From positions 1 to 28,753 of IMG/VR virus record IMGVR_UViG_3300033388_001702: a stretch of DNA of 28,753 nt; one strand, written 5' to 3'. This stretch comes from a virus. Of this stretch, positions 1-7,905 are shown piece after piece (within the stretch, counting starts at the first letter, position 1; every line of letters starts with the position of its first letter). The notes beneath the pieces were generated by a model. The model searched no databases and was not told the origin of the DNA. It saw only the letters and a list, made by a program, of their open reading frames with translations. The translations under genes were made by a program, and so were the position numbers.

Positions 1-2
1 AC

Positions 3-59
3 GATATAACGGTTGAGGATGCAGAATGTTTCATAGCGGATGGACTCGTAAGCCACAAT
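3..59 (+). other. C-terminal splice region of an intein in TerL
   Basis: The residues before the terminase coupling motif, ending VEDAECFIADGLVSHN, match the end of Hint/intein domains: a V.D beta strand, F.A.G.V, then the terminal His-Asn pair, followed by Thr as the +1 extein nucleophile. The remainder of the intein, including any homing endonuclease, lies upstream and cannot be judged. Inteins typically insert in conserved catalytic motifs, and this one sits right before TRW..DD. Confidence 0.9.
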
Positions 60-962
60 ACTCGATGGAATACTGATGATCTTATGGGGAGATTGATAAA
101 TCAAGCTAATTTAGAAGGTGACAAGTTCCCTTTTGATATGGAATATATAACCTTACCAGCACTAATAGAGACCGAAGAACAAAAGAAAAAAGACCCACTA
201 GGGAGAAAATTCGGTGAAGCTTTGTGGCCCAAAAGATATAATGAAAAATTATTAAATGCGGCTAAAAAAATAGTTGGTCCTTATTATTGGAATGCTGAAT
301 TTCAAGGTAACCCAACTAAACTTGGTGGAAATTTATTTAAATCACAATATTTTAGGTATTATACTATAGAAGCTTTAACATCAAATTATTTATGTTGGAG
401 AGCAGATGAGGAACAACCTATAAGAATTAGGAAAAGTGATTTAAAAATAGTTGTTATCGTTGATCCAGCTTTAGAAATGAAGAAGAAAAACGATCCATGC
501 GGTATGCTTGCTTGGGGATATTCGAGAAAATATAAGATATGGTTGCTTCTTGATAGATTTAATGATAAAATAGAACATCAGAGGGTAAATAGTATAATTA
601 AAAATTTTGCTTTTAAAAATAATGCACATTATATATTGGTTGAAAATGAAAAGATAGGAAAAATAATAGTAAAGAATTCTGCCGGAAATGACAGTATAGG
701 TGGGCAAAAAATTCCATTTAAAGAAGTTCCGACTAAGGGGTTAGATAAACATACAAGAGCTGTACCAATGGCTACTTATTGTGAAAATGAGAGAGTATTT
801 TTCCCTAGAAACTCTCCTTGGTTGATAGCATATGAAACTAATATAAAAGATTTCCCAACAGGTGGCAATGATGAAGATGCTGATTTAACAGCTTATGCGT
901 CCACAATGGAAGATAAAGTATCAATAGCTGAAATTTTAGCAATAAATAAGGGATTAAAATGA
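3..962 (+). CDS. terL: Terminase large subunit, 3' part, intein-containing precursor
   Basis: The packaging motor ATPase/nuclease that pumps and cuts phage DNA at the portal. The frame is open from base 3, so the first Met at base 84 is not the true start; the gene begins upstream of the window. Bases 3-59 read as the C-terminal end of an intein, and the mature terminase resumes at Thr (60-62) with TRWNTDDLMGRL, the ATPase coupling motif of the family. An RNase H-like nuclease domain follows, with candidate metal ligands Asp at 462 (VDPA), Glu at 642 (LVENE) and the Asp cluster at 870-884 (NDEDADLTAYAS). The stop overlaps the portal start as ATGA. The Walker A and B motifs must lie upstream. 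Family call is firm; intein call rests on the motif. Confidence 0.95.
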   Translation, partial: DITVEDAECFIADGLVSHNTRWNTDDLMGRLINQANLEGDKFPFDMEYITLPALIETEEQKKKDPLGRKFGEALWPKRYNEKLLNAAKKIVGPYYWNAEFQGNPTKLGGNLFKSQYFRYYTIEALTSNYLCWRADEEQPIRIRKSDLKIVVIVDPALEMKKKNDPCGMLAWGYSRKYKIWLLLDRFNDKIEHQRVNSIIKNFAFKNNAHYILVENEKIGKIIVKNSAGNDSIGGQKIPFKEVPTKGLDKHTRAVPMATYCENERVFFPRNSPWLIAYETNIKDFPTGGNDEDADLTAYASTMEDKVSIAEILAINKGLK

Positions 963-2593
963 ATAATTTAAAACGTAACAAGTATATATCATATAATTCT
1001 AATAATCATACGAGTAAAATAATAAATAGAAATAGAAAAACTCTTGATGCTTACAAAAATGCTATGAGCGGATTTGGTGGTCAATTTGACCCTATGAATA
1101 GATTAACTTTTAATGTATCTACTATATTAAGTAAAGGCGATGTAGAATTATTGTATAGGCAAGATTGGTTATCCAGAAAAATAGTTGAAGCCGTACCCGA
1201 TGATGTAACTAGAAAATGGATAGATATTCATATCGGAGACAATAGTATAGTACAAGATATTAACAATAAAATTAAAAAGTTAAAAATTATCAAAAAATTT
1301 AAAGAAGCATTAATAAATGCTCGTTTATATAAAGGCTCTGTAATAATTTTAGGTGTACTTGATGGTAAAGCCCCGTGTGATCCATTAGATTATGATAATA
1401 TAGAAGATTTATTGTATTTAAATGTTATAGATTCATATAGTATTAATGTTAAAAGTTATTATAAAGATCCGTTTAAACCTAACTATGGTGAGCCAAAATT
1501 ATATAAATTATATACGCAATTAAAACCTGATGAATACGATCCTAGTGACAATATTATTCACGAATCAAGATTGATAAGATTTGATGGTGCGTATTTACCA
1601 GAATTTCTTAGACGTATGAACAATGGTTGGAATGATAGTGTGTTAAATTCAATTAATCAAGCCCTTAAACAATACGGAACCAGTATGCAATCAGGTGCTT
1701 TATTATTTCAAGATTTTATAAGTAAAGTATTGAAAATGCCCAATTTAGGGGATCTACTTTCTTCTGAAGAAGGCAGATCGACATTAGAATTAAGAATACA
1801 ATATGCAATGGCTAGTTTTTCTTCTATTGGTATGGTAGTCATAGGAGAAGATGAAGAGTTCGCTAAAGTTCAGACTCCAATCTCTGGATTATCTGAATTA
1901 ATGGATAAATATATAGAAGCTGTTTCTGCTTCATCTAATGTTCCTCGATCAAGATTATTTGGACAATCTTTAGGTACACTTGCAGGGGCAACTGAAACAA
2001 CTAGATCATATTATGATTATTGTGCCGCATATCAAATAGATCACGTTGAAGATCAAGTAAGTAAATTGATAAAGATATTGTTAAATTGTAAAAATAGCGT
2101 AACTAAAGGCAAGGAACCACCGGAATGGGGTTTTGAATTTTGTTCATTGTGGGATGAAACTAACAAAGAAGTAACTACCGCAAGAAAAATGCAAGCTCAG
2201 GTTGATGATCTTTATATTGAAAAGAAAGTATTGACCCCTGAAGAAGTTACTGCTTCAAGATTTAGACCTGATGGATATAGTTTTGATACTATAGTTAATA
2301 TAAATAAAAGATTAGGTGAATTTTATAGTGAGCAAAACATTGAATCTGATGATAAACCTGATTCCGACGAAAAAGATATATTAAAAAGTTTAGGTAAGAA
2401 TGTCCCAATTGAAGTAAAAAATATAGTGGATACTATATACTCAGGTGCTAGATCTAAGTATAAAAAAGATAAACTAATTCCTGAAGCAGATAAAATTAAT
2501 AAAGAACTGTGTAAAAAATTAGCATTTCATGCAATAGAATATTGTGGATGGTATAAAGATTCAAAAGGTAAATGGATTAATAAAAATATATAA
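959..2593 (+). CDS. Portal protein (DUF1073 type) with C-terminal ChaB-like extension
   Basis: Forms the ring at the capsid vertex through which DNA enters and to which the terminase and neck attach. The N-terminal motif DWLSRKIVEAVPDDVTRKWI (about residues 70-89) is typical of DUF1073 portals, and the central part (SGLSELMDKYIEAVSASSNVPRSRLFG) keeps the conserved portal pattern. Residues about 481-544 do not belong to the portal core: they resemble ChaB-family domains, with P.EVKNIVDTIYSGA, a Y followed by a charged stretch, then A..AI.Y.GWYKD.KGKW. The start overlaps the terL stop by 4 nt. A long AT-rich gap follows the gene. Confidence 0.93.
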   Translation: MNNLKRNKYISYNSNNHTSKIINRNRKTLDAYKNAMSGFGGQFDPMNRLTFNVSTILSKGDVELLYRQDWLSRKIVEAVPDDVTRKWIDIHIGDNSIVQDINNKIKKLKIIKKFKEALINARLYKGSVIILGVLDGKAPCDPLDYDNIEDLLYLNVIDSYSINVKSYYKDPFKPNYGEPKLYKLYTQLKPDEYDPSDNIIHESRLIRFDGAYLPEFLRRMNNGWNDSVLNSINQALKQYGTSMQSGALLFQDFISKVLKMPNLGDLLSSEEGRSTLELRIQYAMASFSSIGMVVIGEDEEFAKVQTPISGLSELMDKYIEAVSASSNVPRSRLFGQSLGTLAGATETTRSYYDYCAAYQIDHVEDQVSKLIKILLNCKNSVTKGKEPPEWGFEFCSLWDETNKEVTTARKMQAQVDDLYIEKKVLTPEEVTASRFRPDGYSFDTIVNINKRLGEFYSEQNIESDDKPDSDEKDILKSLGKNVPIEVKNIVDTIYSGARSKYKKDKLIPEADKINKELCKKLAFHAIEYCGWYKDSKGKWINKNI

Positions 2594-2730
2594 TTTATTT
2601 ACATTCATATTGTAAAACTTCTTTATAATAATATATAATATATAATATATATAATAGAAAATAAAATATTTTTTTGATTTTTTTCTATTATAATGATATA
2701 TTAATATTAAAAACATAAAGGAGTTTTAAT
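2594..2730 (+). other. AT-rich intergenic gap with an inverted repeat
   Basis: This 137-bp gap holds an imperfect (TA)n-like stretch and a 12-bp inverted repeat: 2650-2661 pairs with 2681-2692 around a 19-nt loop. The stem has only one G-C pair, so terminator strength is doubtful. A TATAAT hexamer lies at 2689-2694, but no good -35 box is found 16-18 bp upstream, so I do not call a promoter. A clear AAAGGAG site precedes the next ATG. Confidence 0.4.
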
Positions 2731-4044
2731 ATGCCACTTCCGATCCCAAAAACTAACGAGAATCAAAAAGATTTTATGTCTCGATGTATAGATATAATTT
2801 CTGATGAATTTCCAAATCCAAAACAAAGAGTAGCTGTCTGTCTTTCTCAATGGAAAAAACCAGCAAAAAAAGATTCTAATGATGAGTTAAAGAGATCTCT
2901 TGTTTTTAATCTTGATTATTCAGAAAAATCTAATTTTAAAGTAGATAAAACCACTGGATTTTTACATGCGAAAGCAAGGGTAACAAGATCCGGTGTCTTT
3001 GATTATTATGCCGAAGACGGTGATTTAATTAGAGAATACAGGTCACCAGAAGAAGTTTTTAACAAAGAATCAATCCAATCATTACGGCTTAAACCGATCA
3101 CAGACGATCACCCAGAAGAAATGGTAACGGTTGATAATATTAAAAATTTCCAAATCGGAACCGTTGGAGAAGATATAAAAAAAGATGGTGATTTCCTAGA
3201 CGCCAATATAATTATAACGGACAAGGAAATGGTAGAAATGATTGTAAATAGAAAGAAAATGAATCTTCCAATAGAATTAAGTTTGGGTTATTCTTGTGAC
3301 GTATTGCCTGACATGGGTATACATGATAAGGACGGTTGGTACACACATAAACAACATAAAATAAAATATAATCATCTTAGTATAGTTGATAAAGGTAGGG
3401 CCGGAAGAGGTGTTAAAATATTAGATAAATTAAACAACAATAAAAAGGAGTTTGATATGGCAGAAAAGGTTCAGTTTACAAGAAAAAGCGTTAATCTTGA
3501 TTCATTTAAAATTGATGCAATAACTAAAGTTATCAATGAGGATAGTTTGGAACTTGCGAATACTTTAAGTTCTAAACTTGATGAAGCAGTTGATGTTATT
3601 ACAACTCTTAATAAAGACAAAGATGAATTGCAGGGTAAATTTGATCAAGCAAATGAAACTATTGCTTCATTAAAAGAAAAAGTAGATACTTTATCCGACG
3701 CTAATTCACCGGAAGTATCCAGTATGTTAAAGGTAAGAAGTGATATTGAAAATACAGCAAAAGAATTAAAGGTCGATTATGATGGAAAAGATATTAAAAC
3801 CATTAAATGCGATTGTATCATAGCAATTTCTAAAAACGCAGATATGAAAGATAAAACTGACGATTACATTAATGCAAGATTTGATGCTATTGTGGAAATT
3901 ATCAATGAAGAAAAAAAAGATAAAGGAAATCAAAAATTTAGTAATTTTATGCAAAAACTCGATAAAGGAAAAAATATAGAGTTAAAAAATCATAGAGATA
4001 ACTTTCTTAAAAAAGATAAAGAACAAAATAGAAAAAGAAATTAA
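2731..4044 (+). CDS. Prohead protease (DUF2213 type) fused to scaffold
   Basis: Capsid maturation protease that processes the scaffold and head proteins inside the prohead. Residues 1-45 form a small module ending FPNPKQRVAVCLSQWKK, often seen in phage head proteins. Residues about 65-235 are the DUF2213 protease: candidate catalytic His127 in ITDDHP and Ser184 in IELSLGY, then NHLSIVDKGRAGRG (214-227). From about residue 243 the protein becomes charged and coiled-coil-like (residues about 265-320) and ends in a Lys/Asn-rich tail, as expected for a scaffold. The start has a strong AAAGGAG site. An internal ribosome binding site and start at 3457 give a separate scaffold product. Confidence 0.9.
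   Translation: MPLPIPKTNENQKDFMSRCIDIISDEFPNPKQRVAVCLSQWKKPAKKDSNDELKRSLVFNLDYSEKSNFKVDKTTGFLHAKARVTRSGVFDYYAEDGDLIREYRSPEEVFNKESIQSLRLKPITDDHPEEMVTVDNIKNFQIGTVGEDIKKDGDFLDANIIITDKEMVEMIVNRKKMNLPIELSLGYSCDVLPDMGIHDKDGWYTHKQHKIKYNHLSIVDKGRAGRGVKILDKLNNNKKEFDMAEKVQFTRKSVNLDSFKIDAITKVINEDSLELANTLSSKLDEAVDVITTLNKDKDELQGKFDQANETIASLKEKVDTLSDANSPEVSSMLKVRSDIENTAKELKVDYDGKDIKTIKCDCIIAISKNADMKDKTDDYINARFDAIVEIINEEKKDKGNQKFSNFMQKLDKGKNIELKNHRDNFLKKDKEQNRKRN
3457..4044 (+). CDS. Nested scaffold protein from an internal start
   Basis: Met243 of the protease-scaffold frame is preceded by AAAAAGGAG ending 6 nt before the ATG, one of the better ribosome binding sites in this window. Starting there gives a 195-residue protein without the protease domain: a short N-terminal stretch (MAEKVQFTRKSV), a coiled-coil-prone region and a basic tail. 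This matches the lambda C/Nu3 arrangement, in which the scaffold is made in excess from inside the protease gene. The switch from protease to scaffold falls right at this Met, which supports use of the site. Expression is inferred. Confidence 0.75.
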   Translation: MAEKVQFTRKSVNLDSFKIDAITKVINEDSLELANTLSSKLDEAVDVITTLNKDKDELQGKFDQANETIASLKEKVDTLSDANSPEVSSMLKVRSDIENTAKELKVDYDGKDIKTIKCDCIIAISKNADMKDKTDDYINARFDAIVEIINEEKKDKGNQKFSNFMQKLDKGKNIELKNHRDNFLKKDKEQNRKRN

Positions 4045-4105
4045 TATATATCGTAAAATATAAATTAACATTATAATTAAATAATACACATTAGGAGAAA
4101 AAAAC

Positions 4106-4876
4106 ATGCAAAGTTCAATGAATACCAGTTTAACCCAGGGTTTACCTGGGGGATTATATGGTTTTAATCACGACATAATTGGTAAAAATAATTATTCAAA
4201 AAAGTTAGATCAAGTTACTATCACGGCTGTGAATCTAGCGACTACTGTTACTATCAACGGTACTGCATTTACTGTTAATAGTGCAGTCGATACTAAAACA
4301 AAAACTGAATTAGCTGAATTATTGGCCGCAGCAGTAAACGCAGGGTCCGAGCCTGTTACTGCATATTTTACAGCAGCAGCAGAATTAATTACTGTAGAAT
4401 CGGATGTTGTTGGAACCACGACTACTGTTGTCGGAACCACGAATTGTAGTATAGTGGCTCAAATTGGTAATTCAGCAGCTATAGGTTTTGGTTTATTTGT
4501 ATGCCAAGATTTACTCTATATTGATGTAGCTAGAGTACCAATAGTAACAGCCGATGTTACTGCTACTGGATCACCCAGAGGGATTACGATTCATACTCAA
4601 GCTATTGAACAATTCTATCAAACTGATGGTGGAGCTGGGTATGCCCTTAATGCAGAAATGAGTATTTGTAGAAGAGGTATGGTGTGGGTTGCTGCTGAAA
4701 CCGCTATGGCAACGACTGATGATGTATTTGCAAGATATACCGTAAATGGGACAACAGTGTTAGGTGGGATTAGAAATGATGACGATACTTCAAAAGCAGT
4801 CGCAATTCCTACAGCGAGAGTTGTACGTCCAGTCACCGCTGCTGGATTATGTTTAATTGATATTAATTTACCGTAA
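4106..4876 (+). CDS. Probable capsid decoration/cement protein with inserted beta domain
   Basis: It lies between scaffold and major capsid protein, the usual place of head-stabilising proteins. The outer parts (residues 1-33 and about 119-256, with GLPGGLYGFNHDI, ARVPIVTADVTATGSPRGI and the C-terminal VVRPVTAAGLCLIDINLP) look like a small Gly/Ala/Thr-rich virion protein. Residues about 34-118 are a separate beta domain: VTINGTAFTVNSA, then an AELLAAAVNAG helix, then ITVESDVVGTTTTVVG. This domain type recurs in the stopper-like gene at 7286. Start ATG follows AGGAG. The decoration role is inferred from position and composition. Confidence 0.65.
   Translation: MQSSMNTSLTQGLPGGLYGFNHDIIGKNNYSKKLDQVTITAVNLATTVTINGTAFTVNSAVDTKTKTELAELLAAAVNAGSEPVTAYFTAAAELITVESDVVGTTTTVVGTTNCSIVAQIGNSAAIGFGLFVCQDLLYIDVARVPIVTADVTATGSPRGITIHTQAIEQFYQTDGGAGYALNAEMSICRRGMVWVAAETAMATTDDVFARYTVNGTTVLGGIRNDDDTSKAVAIPTARVVRPVTAAGLCLIDINLP
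4205..4459 (+). other. Inserted beta-sandwich domain (type 1) in decoration protein
   Basis: Encodes about 85 residues with the pattern TVTINGTAFTV, a helix with AAVNAG, then two beta strands around GTTTTV. It interrupts a shorter conserved protein and is related in pattern to residues 92-176 of the stopper-like protein at 7286. By eye the DNA is less AT-rich than the neighbouring protease and portal genes. The boundaries are approximate. Confidence 0.6.
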
Positions 4877-4907
4877 TATTTACGGATAACAGGAGGAATA
4901 AAATAAA

Positions 4908-5846
4908 ATGACTATAAGAATGGACGGAATTCAACATCGTTTTGACGCTAACGAAACTCTTTATGTTGCTAGAGAGTTAGAAAGTGTTGAAGCAACATTA
5001 TATGAGTGGGAAGAAAAAGAACTTAAATATCGTTCTTTAATCCCTGTAAGTAACGAAGATAGTCCAGGGGCAGAGAGTATTACGTATAGAATGATTACTA
5101 TGATTGGAATGGCTAAAATCATTGCTAATTACAGTGATGACATTCCAAGGTCAGATGGTATTACAAAAGAATATACTCAGAGTGTTAAGACTATTGCCAC
5201 TTCATTTGGGTATAATACCCAAGAAGTAAGGGCTGCCGCTATGGCCAATAAACCACTGGATAGAATAAAAGCCGATTCAGCGAGAAGAGCCGTAAGAGAA
5301 TTGGAAAATCAAATTTGTTGGACTGGCGATGATTCGCATGGTATAGTTGGTTTTCTTAATAATCCTAATATACCTGTTTTAGCTGCTGGGGCTGGTGTTA
5401 GTGGAACAACGTGGGCTTTAAAAACTCCGGATGAAATGATATATGATGTTTCCTTGATGGTTACAGAAAGCAGAGAGCAATCTTTAGGTCTTCATAGCGG
5501 CGAGACACTTATACTCCCTATTGCTCAACATACGCTTATTACTACTACGCCAAGATCGGCTAATTCAGATACCACTATTGCTAATTTTATTCTTGATAAC
5601 AAAGCATTCGGGATAAAGCAGATAGATTGGCTGAATGAATTAAGCAATGCCTTTACTGGTGACACCGAGGACGGCGCAGTTCTTTATGAAAAGAATCCGA
5701 GAATAATCCAAAACAGAATTCCACTTGAAATGGTTACTCATCCTATCCAAGAGCAAGGCCTTGAGTATATCATTCCTGTTGAAGCTAGAGCTGGCGGAGT
5801 CGTTGTGCGTTATCCTTTAGCTTGCTTATTTTTTACAGGTATTTAA
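4908..5846 (+). CDS. Major capsid protein (DUF2184 type)
   Basis: Forms the shell of the head; an HK97-like fold is expected for this family. Recognised by the DUF2184 pattern: IPVSNEDSPGAESITYR (about residues 45-61), GMAKIIANYSDDIPRSDG, SFGYNTQEVRAAAMANKPLD, and ARRAVRELENQICWTGD followed by GIVGFLNNPNI. The C-terminus (EYIIPVEARAGGVVVRYPLA) is also typical. At 312 residues it has family length, with no inserted domain. Start ATG follows AGGAGG, one of the strongest sites in the operon, as expected for the most abundant virion protein. A perfect 16-bp hairpin lies 25 nt downstream. Confidence 0.93.
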   Translation: MTIRMDGIQHRFDANETLYVARELESVEATLYEWEEKELKYRSLIPVSNEDSPGAESITYRMITMIGMAKIIANYSDDIPRSDGITKEYTQSVKTIATSFGYNTQEVRAAAMANKPLDRIKADSARRAVRELENQICWTGDDSHGIVGFLNNPNIPVLAAGAGVSGTTWALKTPDEMIYDVSLMVTESREQSLGLHSGETLILPIAQHTLITTTPRSANSDTTIANFILDNKAFGIKQIDWLNELSNAFTGDTEDGAVLYEKNPRIIQNRIPLEMVTHPIQEQGLEYIIPVEARAGGVVVRYPLACLFFTGI

Positions 5847-5871
5847 TTAATAACAATAATAACAAAACATG

Positions 5872-5906
5872 TTTATCTGGCGAGAATATTATTCTCGCCA
5901 GATAAA
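5872..5906 (+). terminator. Perfect 16-bp hairpin after major capsid gene
   Basis: Bases 5872-5887 are the exact reverse complement of 5891-5906, with a 3-nt loop (ATT). The stem holds TCTGGCGAGAA. No T-run follows on either strand, so it is not a standard intrinsic terminator; it may cause partial termination, act as a transcript-end stabiliser, or shield the next ribosome binding site just downstream. It sits where capsid protein and minor proteins need very different amounts. Confidence 0.6.
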
Positions 5907-5926
5907 AGGTGGGGAAAGGTAAAACA

Positions 5927-6421
5927 ATGATAGTTTTTTATACGAATCCAAACACATTAAAACTCCCATACGGTGCGGTTAAAAAAGTTAAATTAAGAGA
6001 TCGTGATGGACAGGTGATATATGACGCAAAAGGCAATATTAAATTAATTAATAAAAAAGAAGCTAAATACGTTAGGTTTATACCTGGTAAGAATACAATA
6101 AGCAGCGAATTATGGGTTAAAGTAGTAGAGTACAATAAGAAAAATTGGGATTATTATTCTACTATTTTAAATGTTTTTAAAGGAAAAGTTGACGTAAAAA
6201 CAGAAATAGAAATTGGTGCAAATGAAGATGAAATAAATATCAACGAATTAGCGGCGTCAGAAATGAAAGAATTAGTAGAAAATACTATGGACGGAAAAGA
6301 CATAGATAGATATTTAAAAAATGAAAATAAAAGAGACAAGCCAAGATCTTCTGTAGTCAAAGCAATCAAAAGAAGAAAAGCGACAATTTCCGAAGCAGAC
6401 AAAGCTTTTAGTAAAGAATAA
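5927..6421 (+). CDS. Unknown head-region protein
   Basis: I do not recognise a family. It is a charged 164-residue protein with an N-terminal beta-like half (MIVFYTNPNTLKLPYGAVKK, then KYVRFIPGKNTISSELW) and a Lys/Glu-rich helical C-terminal half. The chosen ATG has AAAGG 7 nt upstream; the GTG at 5909 is closer to the hairpin and lacks such a site. Its place between the major capsid and the DUF4054 adaptor suggests a minor head or connector role, but nothing in the sequence proves it. Confidence 0.75.
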   Translation: MIVFYTNPNTLKLPYGAVKKVKLRDRDGQVIYDAKGNIKLINKKEAKYVRFIPGKNTISSELWVKVVEYNKKNWDYYSTILNVFKGKVDVKTEIEIGANEDEININELAASEMKELVENTMDGKDIDRYLKNENKRDKPRSSVVKAIKRRKATISEADKAFSKE

Positions 6422-6433
6422 TAAGGATAAAAA

Positions 6434-6805
6434 ATGGCATTAACCACTAAGGCGAATGTACTATTAATTGCTCCCACACTATCAACCCTAAGTGATGATT
6501 TGTGGACTTTAATACTTGCTGATTCGAGTAATTTTATATCTTCTGCTGTATTTGGTTCTAAATCCGAGATAGCGGCCCGTAACTGGGTCGCTCATCGGTT
6601 GACTTTAATATCGGACGGTATACTAGGTAATGTAAGCGGTCCAATTGTAAAAGAAAAGGTTGGCGATGTTATGAGGGAATATGCCAAAATAAAACAAGTT
6701 TCTAGGGCTGATATGGATTACGGAAGAACACAATATGGAAGAGATTTTTTAACTATAAGGAATTCATGTATTCCTTATTTTTCAGTGGTGATTCCAGGTG
6801 TATAA
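6434..6805 (+). CDS. Head-tail adaptor (DUF4054 type)
   Basis: A 123-residue protein with the DUF4054 pattern: an N-terminal helix pair over DDLWTLILADSSNFISSAVFG, ARNWVAHRLTLISDGILGNVSGPIVKEKVGDV (about residues 48-79), and TQYGRDFLTIRNSCIPYFSVV near the end. Such proteins follow the capsid gene in myovirus loci and form the first ring below the portal. Start ATG follows AAGGA. Its end overlaps the next gene by 8 nt. Confidence 0.85.
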   Translation: MALTTKANVLLIAPTLSTLSDDLWTLILADSSNFISSAVFGSKSEIAARNWVAHRLTLISDGILGNVSGPIVKEKVGDVMREYAKIKQVSRADMDYGRTQYGRDFLTIRNSCIPYFSVVIPGV

Positions 6806-7289
6806 AGCTGAATTAATAGACAAAAGAGTTGAATGGGATGAAATTGTTAAAAATGTACAATTACTAAGCAAAAAAGAAGGGAATGCTGTTGAAATAGGTG
6901 TTTTTGGAGATGAAGGTATTGTTAGGATAGCAGTAGAAAACGAATTTGGTGATCCGCCTAGACCAAGTAGACCGTGGCCTATTCCTGAAAGATCATTTAT
7001 GAGACATGTATTTGATAGGGACAAGGATGTATTGTTGAATATGATGGAAGAAATGGTGAGCAATATTTTAATTGGAAAAGAAAAGATAGAACGTGATTTG
7101 GAAAAATTAGGTGTTTTCTTTGAAAAAAAAGTTAAAGATTTTATATTAAGTAGTTATTATAAAATTTCCAAACCTAATCATCCTATAACAATTAAAATAA
7201 AAGGTCACGATCAAACATTAGTTCAAACAGGTAAATTATTTAGTGTTATAACTCACAAAATAACTGGAAGACCGATAAAGATTAAATGA
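6798..7289 (+). CDS. gp10/virion-morphogenesis-like neck or tail-completion protein
   Basis: Residues about 33-75 show the family pattern: VEIGVFGDEG, then a stretch ending AVENEFGDPPRPSRPWPIPERSFMRHVFD, which corresponds to the E.G....IP.R.F.R core of HK97-gp10/Mu gpG-like proteins. A helical segment and a C-terminal beta part with QTLVQTGKLFSVITHKI follow, again typical. There is no ATG before Met73, so a GTG at 6798, inside the end of the previous gene, is the best start; ribosome binding is weak and coupling to the upstream gene is likely. The stop overlaps the next start as ATGA. Confidence 0.75.
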   Translation: MYKAELIDKRVEWDEIVKNVQLLSKKEGNAVEIGVFGDEGIVRIAVENEFGDPPRPSRPWPIPERSFMRHVFDRDKDVLLNMMEEMVSNILIGKEKIERDLEKLGVFFEKKVKDFILSSYYKISKPNHPITIKIKGHDQTLVQTGKLFSVITHKITGRPIKIK

Positions 7290-7897
7290 GTTTTTTAACG
7301 TATGAACCATTATTGTTAATAAGATATCCAGAGCCTACTAAATCAAAAGGTCATTATACAAAAGGAACGCCTACTATAATTTCATGTTCTGGGAATGTAC
7401 AACCACTTAACGGTGATGAATTAAAATTATTATCGGAAGGTAATAGAAAAAAGGGCAGTATAAAGATATATACTGAGATCACAATGTACGATGATGATAT
7501 AATCAGAAGAAATGATGATAAGTATAATATTTTTCAAATTGACATTTGTACTATAGATAATATTATTGATGAAACGGAATATACTTGTAGCATAAATAGC
7601 ACTACTTATACTCATACATCAATTATAGGTGCAACAAATCTAACAATAGTGGCCGGATTGGTTGATAAAATAAACAACGGATCTGAAAATATCGAGGCAA
7701 CCGATAACTTAGATGGTACATATAGTATAACTTCTATTTATAGAGGTACATCGTATACCATAGAAGTTGATGAAAATCAAAGTGTTGTTAACTCTGTTGC
7801 AAATATAACTGAAGAATACAGGATACTCCAAGATAAAGATTATAGTGTCCATAGCATTAGCCATTATAAATTATATGGATTTTTGTTAAACCAATAG
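7286..7897 (+). CDS. Head-tail stopper-like neck protein with inserted beta domain
   Basis: Residues about 36-66 (GNVQPLNGDELKLLSEGNRKKGSIKIYTE) match the conserved core of neck stopper proteins, which seal the portal channel before tail joining. The last part (about 177-203, YRILQDKDYSVHSISHYKLYGFL) resumes the same fold. Between them, residues about 92-176 form a separate beta domain (TEYTCSINSTTYTHTS, VAGLVDKINNG, DGTYSITSIYRGTSYTIEV) like that in the decoration protein. The start overlaps the preceding stop (ATGA). Stopper call is from pattern and position. Confidence 0.72.
   Translation: MSFLTYEPLLLIRYPEPTKSKGHYTKGTPTIISCSGNVQPLNGDELKLLSEGNRKKGSIKIYTEITMYDDDIIRRNDDKYNIFQIDICTIDNIIDETEYTCSINSTTYTHTSIIGATNLTIVAGLVDKINNGSENIEATDNLDGTYSITSIYRGTSYTIEVDENQSVVNSVANITEEYRILQDKDYSVHSISHYKLYGFLLNQ
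7559..7813 (+). other. Inserted beta-sandwich domain (type 1) in stopper-like protein
   Basis: Encodes about 85 residues with a Y.C.IN.T.Y.H strand pair, a helix ending KINNG, and DGTYSITSIYRGTSYTI. The order of elements matches the insert in the gene at 4106. It splits a short neck protein in two conserved parts. The edges are approximate. Confidence 0.6.
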
Positions 7898-7905
7898 GAT
7901 ATAAA

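Noticed and set aside
471-707. Minus-strand open frame inside terL
   Set aside because: Shadow of a real gene; composition follows the other strand's codons and no start signal or family motif is seen. The same holds for all other minus-strand frames in the window.
84-962. Met at 84 as start of the first gene
   Set aside because: The frame is open to base 3 and the upstream codons encode the terminase coupling motif and an intein end, so this Met is internal.
2689-2694. TATAAT as a promoter -10 box
   Set aside because: No -35 box at 16-18 bp; such hexamers arise by chance in this AT-rich DNA. The one at 4072-4077 was rejected for the same reason.
5909-5926. GTG start for the gene after the capsid
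   Set aside because: The ATG at 5927 has AAAGG at good spacing; the GTG sits beside the hairpin and has no ribosome binding site.
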